From DATBFX01 sp036558305 (lineage in GTDB: Bacteria > Chloroflexota > Chloroflexia > Thermomicrobiales > UBA6265), in assembly GCA_036558305.1 (NCBI GenBank), contig DATBFX010000485.1:1-9486 (forward strand): 9,486 nt of DNA, in the 5' to 3' direction. Under the pieces are notes generated by a model. It was not told where the DNA came from and made no database searches. It was given only the letters and a program-made list of their open reading frames with translations. The position numbers were made by a program, and so were the translations under genes. Positions 5,541 to 9,486 of this stretch are shown here, in pieces; within the stretch, counting starts at the first letter, position 1, and every line of letters begins with the position of its first letter.

Positions 5541-6473
5541 TCAGGTGAGCAGCGTGCGTAACTGCCGAGCGCCGCGCACGAGACCGTCCAGCCATTCGGG
5601 GAGCGCGGGATCGGCGGCGGACCAGCAGGCGTTGAGGACCGCCCCCACGAACGCCCACGCGAGCAACTCCTCCTGGTCGATCGCCCAGACCTCGGCGCAG
5701 ATCGCCGCGCGCCGCGCCGCGACGGCGCGGTAGTCGTCTCGCGCCGTCACGCCCGGCGGGTTGTACATCCAGGCGGCGATGTCGAAACCGGGGTCGCCGA
5801 ACAGTCCCTTGGGGTCGATGATGGCCCAGTCGCCCGAGGCGCGCTGGAGCAGGTTGTGGTGCTGGAAGTCGCCGTGCAGAAGGGAGGCGCGCGACGACCG
5901 CGCAAGCAACGAGGCGCCCAACCCTTGGGCGTGTGCGACCAAGTCCTGCGCGATCCGATCCGGACGCGGGGACCAGTCGAACAGCGCCCGCATCCAACGG
6001 CGCAGCGGGAAGAGACCCGCCGGGTCCGGCACCGGACGCCACATGGTGGCGACCGTTTCGGCCGCCAGGCGGGTGGCGTCCTCGTCGGTCATCGCGACGT
6101 GGCGGAGTTGGGTGCCGGGGACGATCCGCTCGATGACCATGGCGCTGCGCGCGAAGTCGACGTCGTACAGCCGTGCAACGTTTGCGCCGGCGGCCAACCT
6201 CAGCGCGGTCGCCTCGGCGCGGAACTCGTCCGCGAGCGGTGACGACTTGATAACCACCGGACCGAGTTGGGCCGAGCGACCCAGCAACACCAGGGTCACG
6301 TAGCTCTCCGGGATGACCGGATCGAGGTCGATCGCCCATTTCGCGCACAGGTCGGCCACCGTTGCCGGCAGCGAATGGAGCCAGCCAGGGGTCACCTCGC
6401 GCTGGTCCCATTTGCCAACGGTCTCTACCAGACGATGGGGCAGGGGTATTCCGGTGTGGAGGATCACGCTCAT
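5541..6473 (-). CDS. Aminoglycoside/hydroxyurea antibiotic resistance kinase, APH(6) type
   Basis: 310 residues. It belongs to the APH_6_hur kinase family, whose known members (such as StrB) phosphorylate streptomycin at the 6-hydroxyl. Seen here: a possible ATP lysine in GPVVIK (76) with an acidic helix FRAEATAL after it, the catalytic box LLHGDFQHHNLL (HGD at 200-202, Asn 207), then WAIIDPKG (219-223) and GDPGFDIAAWMYNPPG, the family's DPKG magnesium site and following segment. All key residues are intact, so an active kinase is likely. Chromosomal homologues in soil bacteria are not always resistance genes, so the substrate is open. The ATG at 6473 is chosen by length; it lacks a ribosome binding site but overlaps the stop of a short upstream frame as ATGA. 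Confidence 0.85.
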   Translation of the reverse strand: MSVILHTGIPLPHRLVETVGKWDQREVTPGWLHSLPATVADLCAKWAIDLDPVIPESYVTLVLLGRSAQLGPVVIKSSPLADEFRAEATALRLAAGANVARLYDVDFARSAMVIERIVPGTQLRHVAMTDEDATRLAAETVATMWRPVPDPAGLFPLRRWMRALFDWSPRPDRIAQDLVAHAQGLGASLLARSSRASLLHGDFQHHNLLQRASGDWAIIDPKGLFGDPGFDIAAWMYNPPGVTARDDYRAVAARRAAICAEVWAIDQEELLAWAFVGAVLNACWSAADPALPEWLDGLVRGARQLRTLLT

Positions 6474-6565
6474 CTGTGCGACGCCCCGTATTCGTCTCGG
6501 ACCCGCCCCAGCGCCATGCTCAACTCGTGGAGCAGGCGCCGCCATTGCCGATCGACTTCGGCCAC
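6470..6565 (-). CDS. Possible short ORF coupled to the APH(6)-type gene
   Basis: A - strand frame reads ...VAEVDRQWRRLLHEL then SMALGRVRDEYGASHR and TGA, the stop sharing bases with the kinase ATG (ATGA, 6470-6473). A GTG at 6565 gives 31 residues; the frame is closed by TAG at 6599-6601. The peptide is amphipathic and charged, and no ribosome binding site is clear. It may be a coupling leader peptide, the end of a decayed gene, or chance. It would explain how a kinase gene without a Shine-Dalgarno site is translated. Confidence 0.25.
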   Translation of the reverse strand: MAEVDRQWRRLLHELSMALGRVRDEYGASHR

Positions 6566-6725
6566 TCGGTTCGGGACAACCGCGTCCCGCCAACGTATCT
6601 ACGGTCATGTCTCAAGAACGCGACGGTCACCGACGGGTGTTCGCCTGGCGAGTCTGCCGGAACTCGATTGTCGCGCAATCGGCCTCGTCATGATCGTGTC
6701 ACAACCAGCCGGTCGGTTCGACGCT

Positions 6726-6755
6726 CCAACTCCGGCGATCTGAAAGCCGAGTTGG
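6726..6755 (-). terminator. Second hairpin between the hypothetical gene and the kinase gene
   Basis: CCAACTC-C-GGC (6726-6736) pairs with GCCGAGTTGG (6746-6755): a 10-bp stem with one bulged C and a nine-base loop. It sits 13 bases beyond the first hairpin in the direction of - strand transcription. There is no T-run after it. It may be a back-up transcription end or a structured leader. Confidence 0.35.
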
Positions 6756-6768
6756 GGTTAAGAGGCGA

Positions 6769-6797
6769 CCGGCACCGCGAAGTTTTCGCGGTGCCGG
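6769..6797 (-). terminator. Rho-independent-type terminator hairpin after the gene at 6829-7488
   Basis: CCGGCACCGCGAA (6769-6781), loop GTT, TTCGCGGTGCCGG (6785-6797): a perfect 13-bp stem 31 bases beyond the stop of the - strand gene. What follows on that strand (TCGCCTCTTAACC) is only weakly T-rich. The position and perfect stem support a terminator. Confidence 0.6.
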
Positions 6798-6828
6798 CCG
6801 CCGAGGTTGGGGGGTGGAGGGAACGAGG

Positions 6829-7488
6829 TTAGAAGAGGCGGGTGCTGTTGGAGGCGGCGCCGAGGAGGGTGGTCGTGGCCTGGGAGAGACCGCCGGTGAG
6901 GCGCTGCATCCGGGCGCGGAACGGGTTGGTCGAGGCGCGGAAGGTGCGGCCCGGTTTGTGGCCGGCGAAGCGGTTGTCGATGCAGATGAGGTCGACGGCG
7001 GCGCAGAAACCGAGACCGCTCTCGCCGTCGGGGTCGATGACGTGGAGCCCGACGATGCCGTTCTGGACACCGGCAACGCGATAGCGGGCGCCGGGTCGCA
7101 GGACCGGTCCGGGTGTGCGGGCGTCGAGGAGATCGGTGGCGGAGAGGAGGAGGGACGGCGCCGACGTGGGGACGACGCGCCACTCCTCGGCGATCTGAGG
7201 TCGGAGGACGGCGGTCTGTTCGGTCGCGGCGAGTGGCAGATCGGGCTCGCCGGATCGGTCGGGCTCGGGCGCCGGTTCCGCCGGAGTCGGTGCGGGGGGT
7301 GGGGTCGCCTGGGGAGGTTGGTCGGTCGTACCGGCCAGGAGTTCGGCCCAGGCGGCTTCGTCGGCGGCCGAGAGAGGTCGGGCGGACGTCGGCCAGGCGC
7401 TGCCCCGCGCGGACGGGGCCGAGGCGGATAGCCGCCGGTACCAGAGCCGCGTGTGTTGCCGCTTGCGAAGCCCGTGCACCCCGTCCAT
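6829..7488 (-). CDS. Hypothetical protein with proline-rich linker
   Basis: 219 residues, not recognised. The ATG at 7488 has GGGGAG five bases upstream and AGGAGA further out. Three parts are seen: a basic N-terminus (1-35; LRKRQHTRLWYRRLSA), a proline/alanine/glutamate-rich linker (about residues 55-80) and a C-terminal region (about 95-219) with RPGARYRVAGVQNGIVGLHV and GLGFCAAVDLICIDNRFAG, which reads like a compact beta-rich domain, ending in a Ser/Thr-rich segment. No signal peptide or membrane helix is seen. C-ending codons match other resident - strand genes, and a terminator follows it, which supports a real gene. It is divergent from 7660-8046. Confidence 0.65.
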   Translation of the reverse strand: MDGVHGLRKRQHTRLWYRRLSASAPSARGSAWPTSARPLSAADEAAWAELLAGTTDQPPQATPPPAPTPAEPAPEPDRSGEPDLPLAATEQTAVLRPQIAEEWRVVPTSAPSLLLSATDLLDARTPGPVLRPGARYRVAGVQNGIVGLHVIDPDGESGLGFCAAVDLICIDNRFAGHKPGRTFRASTNPFRARMQRLTGGLSQATTTLLGAASNSTRLF

Positions 7489-7659
7489 TGATGCTCCCCT
7501 GTCTCCTGATACTCCGTCCGTGCTAGCCCGAGTGGCCTAGCCCAATGGTACGGGGCGGGGCGCGAGGAGGGACCGGCCCAACGGTCATAATGGGCGCGGG
7601 GAGATTGGTACCGGACGAGGCGAGAAACGCCCTCGCGACAGTGGGGATCGCAGATTCGC
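7489..7659. promoter_or_regulatory. Divergent intergenic region with a CTAGCCC direct repeat
   Basis: The 171 bases between two divergent unrecognised genes hold two exact CTAGCCC copies (7523-7529 and 7537-7543), 14 bp apart, and a CATAAT (7584-7589) that could be a -10 for the + gene. No -35 is convincing on either strand. The repeat could be a regulator site shared by both genes. Confidence 0.3.
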
Positions 7660-8046
7660 ATGGATCGTGATGGATCAAAGGAGCAAGGACCGGAGCCGGT
7701 CGGTGCCGGCGCCGCGCCGGGCAAGATCCGGCAGGTGCGGTTCGACGCGGCGGCGGTCGAACTCGTCGCCGAGACGTTGGGGGTGGCGGCGGGGACGGCG
7801 CCGTTTCGGCTGCCGAGCGGGGCGGTCTACCAGATCATGGTGCCGGACAGGGAGGGGCGGCCGGCGGTGATGCTGACGCTCTGGCCGTCGATCCGGCGGG
7901 TGGACGCGATCGCGACCGCGGCGACGGTCGTCTTCACCGACGTCGGCACGGTCGATCTGGTGGCCGACGTCGAGGTGCAGTTCCGCCGGGCGAACCGGGA
8001 TTACCTGATCGTGGCGCGGGGCGGGAAGGTGATCGTGCGGGCGTGA
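7660..8046 (+). CDS. Hypothetical protein, small beta-rich domain
   Basis: 128 residues from the ATG at 7660; a GTG at 7735 could be used instead and would keep the conserved-looking core. GGGGA lies about 13 bases before the ATG, rather far. The first 25 residues are low-complexity (Gly/Ala/Pro); the rest (VRFDAAAVELVAETLG, then RLPSGAVYQIMV, VMLTLWPSIRRVDA, VVFTDVGTVDLV, VEVQFRRANRDYLIVARG) alternates strands and looks like one small cytoplasmic beta domain. Strong G-ending codon bias, like the c-di-GMP gene, argues that it is a real resident gene. I cannot name a family. Confidence 0.68.
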   Translation: MDRDGSKEQGPEPVGAGAAPGKIRQVRFDAAAVELVAETLGVAAGTAPFRLPSGAVYQIMVPDREGRPAVMLTLWPSIRRVDAIATAATVVFTDVGTVDLVADVEVQFRRANRDYLIVARGGKVIVRA

Positions 8047-8373
8047 GGCGCCGCGCCGTGGGCTGAGCGCAGCGACGGCGGCGATCGGTTTGACTTTGAC
8101 GCATTGTTTCGGCAATGGCGAGGGCGGTTGACCCAGGGTTGAAAGCGCCCAGAGGGTTCCCGCTCCGGGGTGAGAACGAACAGCCGACCGCATGACCGAA
8201 CCAAGTCGGCAAGGCTCATCAGGGGGCTGAGTACGGAAGCAGCCAGGGCGGTTGTGAATGGCACGCTTGGTCGCCCCATCGACGGCCGGTGGCGTCTCAC
8301 CGACATGACCGGCCGCGGCGGCGTCCTTGCGGTGGTCCGTCGGGGCCGTCAAACCACGCCGGGCGGCGCCCCC
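8047..8373. other. Gene-free stretch with a possible group II intron relic
   Basis: No convincing gene. From about 8085 to 8300 the + strand has less skewed composition and features that remind me of group II intron RNA plus the start of its reverse transcriptase: GGTGAGAACGAACAGCCGAC and a small hairpin GGCTG/CAGCC (8225-8229, 8240-8244) inside ACCAAG/CTTGGT (8200-8205, 8266-8271), and a frame from 8227 reading STEAARAVVNGTLGRPIDG, where intron-encoded proteins often have a VNG-P segment. No domain V and no reverse transcriptase motifs follow, so at most a truncated relic. This is from memory of the family, not a search. Confidence 0.22.
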
Positions 8374-8856
8374 TCAACTCACCGCGTTTTTCACGAGCGC
8401 GCCGATCCTTGCCTCGGTGGCGGCGGTTAACTCCGTCAGCGCGAAGGCGGTCGGCCACATCGCGCCGTCGTCGAGGTGCGCCGCGTCGCCGAAGCCGAGC
8501 GTCGCGTACCGCGTCTTGAACTTCTCCGCGCTTTGGAAGAAGCAGACGACCTTGCCGTCCTTGGCGTACGCGGGCATCCCGTACCAGAGCCGCGGCGCGA
8601 GGGCCGGCGCGCTGGCCGTGATGAGGGCGTGGAGCCGTTCGCCCAGGGCGCGGTCCGCTTCCGGCATCCCGGCGATCTTCGCGAGCACGGCGCGTTCCCC
8701 GTCTTCTTTGTCCGCGCGCGGGCCGCGGCGCTTGGCCGCCTTAACCTCCTCGGCGCGCTCCTTCATCGCGGCGCGTTCCTCGGCCGTGAAGCCCCCCGAC
8801 CGTCGCGGTTCGGCCGCGCCGGTGCCCTCGGTGGCCTGCTCGTCGACTCCTCGCAT
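8374..8856 (-). CDS. DUF1801 (YdhG-like) family protein
   Basis: 160 residues from the ATG at 8856, fixed by AGGAGG seven bases upstream. The N-terminal third is charged and helical (FTAEERAAMKERAEEVKAAK). The DUF1801 core runs from about residue 55: AVLAKIAGMPEADRALGERL, then LAPRLWYGMPAYAKDGKVVC, FFQSAEKFKTRYATLGF and a DDGAMWPTAFALTEL end. The WYGMPAY motif and the final MWPTAF box are typical of the actinobacterial-type members. The fold resembles frataxin-like iron chaperones, but the function of most members is not known. Codons mix G and C endings, less skewed than neighbouring - strand genes. It ends just beside the gene-free stretch 8047-8373. Confidence 0.86.
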   Translation of the reverse strand: MRGVDEQATEGTGAAEPRRSGGFTAEERAAMKERAEEVKAAKRRGPRADKEDGERAVLAKIAGMPEADRALGERLHALITASAPALAPRLWYGMPAYAKDGKVVCFFQSAEKFKTRYATLGFGDAAHLDDGAMWPTAFALTELTAATEARIGALVKNAVS

Positions 8857-9486
8857 CCGGGACCTCCTCTGTGTCGCGTGCGCTTCGTTCGGTACGTCAA
8901 CTCCATGACGAAACCGACCGGGAGAATGCGACCGATGGACGGCGAACCGCCAGCCGCGCGCGTCCCGTCGGGTCGTATGCCGCAAACCGTGGGCCACCGA
9001 GGGGCGGTTGCCGCCGGCCTCGGGGACCGGCAGGCCAAGACGCCGGTCGACGCCTCGCCACACGCTACCAGAGTTGACCGCGAATGTGTGTCAAGGATGT
9101 CGGCTCATCCGCACCAAGGGATCGTTCCAGAGGGGAAAGGATGCGACCGATCTTTCCACGCACGGCCACCAACCGTCGTCACCAACTTTGCGGAAGACCC
9201 ACCGCCCGTGCCCCCTCGTCGCCGGACCGGCACCGGCGCGCCGCCGCCTGTCGATCGTCTCCCGGAGGGCGGCGACGGTCGCCGTTGGGTCGGCGTCGGG
9301 ACATGGCCGGGCAGCATCGCCGATCGGGCGAGAGACGGCAGCGCCCCCGGTTCTGGCACCGGGGGCGCTGCCGCTGATGGGTGGGACCGCGAGAACCGGC
9401 CATCCCCCACTTCTGCTCGATGAGATGAGCAGGCAGGTTGGGCCGGCGGGCAGGCGCCGCTCACGACCCGCCGGCGCCGGTGACCA
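8857..9486. other. 630-base stretch without a recognisable gene
   Basis: Open frames here are arginine/proline-rich on both strands and look like shadows of GC-rich DNA. The first part must hold the promoter of the DUF1801 gene; a TTGACG on the - strand (8895-8900) is a possible -35 without a good -10. The rest holds inverted repeats: CGGCGA/TCGCCG (9270-9284), the large hairpin at 9336-9373 and GCCGGCGGG/CCCGCCGGC (9442-9450, 9467-9475). Confidence 0.55.
9336..9373. terminator. Large perfect hairpin, probable terminator
   Basis: CGGCAGCGCCCCCGG (9336-9350) and CCGGGGGCGCTGCCG (9359-9373) form a perfect 15-bp stem, plus a T-A pair and a six-base loop. It is the strongest inverted repeat in the window. 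No gene is seen ending near it within the window; it could end a gene to the right on the - strand (followed there by TCTCTCGCC) or be an independent element. Confidence 0.5.

Larger units (their letters stand above)
6474..6828. other. Stretch between the kinase gene and the hypothetical gene
   Basis: No confident gene lies in these 355 bases. They hold the short frame overlapping the kinase start (6470-6565), the two hairpins at 6726-6797 and otherwise about 150 bases (6575-6725) in which I see no strong promoter. Confidence 0.6.

Noticed and set aside
3927..5561. 544-codon + strand frame across DUF6883 and the ammonia-lyase
   Set aside because: Gly/Asp/Glu-rich antisense shadow; the - strand has all PLP-enzyme motifs.
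6814..7431. + strand frame opposite the hypothetical gene at 6829-7488
   Set aside because: Gly/Glu/Arg-rich and without a ribosome binding site; the - strand gene has a good site and a terminator after it.
8200..8275. 4.5S (signal recognition particle) RNA, suggested by CGGAAGCAGCC
   Set aside because: The conserved GGAAGGAAGCAGCC order is not present: bases between the tetraloop and GCAGCC are missing and the arms do not pair as in the SRP stem.
8170..8430. 86-residue + strand frame as a real gene
   Set aside because: Only its middle (about 8227-8290) looks like anything; the rest is compositionally random and it overlaps the end of the DUF1801 gene.
9084..9464. Arginine/proline-rich frames on both strands (9084-9377 + and 9105-9464 -)
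   Set aside because: No domain, no codon bias like the other genes, and both run through the perfect hairpin at 9336-9373.
1..9486. tRNA, rRNA or CRISPR arrays
   Set aside because: I looked for T-loop consensus, rRNA-like blocks and regularly spaced repeats and found none.

Overview
The window is very GC-rich bacterial DNA with clear Shine-Dalgarno sites. Gene content (multi-domain c-di-GMP protein, short threonine ammonia-lyase, APH(6)-type kinase, DUF1801 protein, secreted glycine/aspartate-repeat protein) fits Chloroflexota of the Thermomicrobia type or a high-GC actinobacterium. This is an inference from style and content; no marker gene is present. The probable resident genes share a strand asymmetry: those on the + strand favour G-ending codons and those on the - strand favour C-ending codons, so the + strand is G-rich throughout.

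Layout, left to right. 1-1896 (+) is the 3' part of a GAF-GAF-GGDEF-HD-GYP protein that makes and degrades c-di-GMP. 1930-2734 is a parD-parE toxin-antitoxin module bracketed by two ~61-bp hairpin repeats (about 85% identical). 2842-3495 (-) encodes a Sec-exported protein with calcium-binding-type GGxGxD repeats. 3583-4475 is a mosaic: a terminator-like hairpin, an 85-90 bp remnant of a threonine ammonia-lyase 3' end, then a two-gene DUF6883-DUF4926 operon. 4410-5441 (-) is the intact threonine ammonia-lyase, whose C-terminus carries a tail absent from the remnant. 5541-6473 (-) is an APH(6)/hydroxyurea-resistance-type kinase, possibly coupled to a tiny upstream frame through an ATGA overlap. 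6726-6797 holds two hairpins that probably end the gene at 6829-7488 (-), an unrecognised protein with a proline-rich linker. It is divergent from a second unrecognised gene at 7660-8046 (+). 8047-8373 has no convincing gene but has a stretch that resembles a group II intron relic. 8374-8856 (-) is a DUF1801 protein. 8857-9486 shows no gene, only hairpins.

The most interesting reading is that two small accessory modules, parDE and DUF6883-DUF4926, have each been inserted into resident chromosome and left recognisable scars: flanking hairpin repeats for the first, and a duplicated, displaced 3' end of the threonine ammonia-lyase gene for the second. Both modules depart from the local strand-dependent codon pattern, which supports acquisition. 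The metabolic, kinase and signalling genes do not form one obvious pathway; this looks like an accessory-rich stretch.
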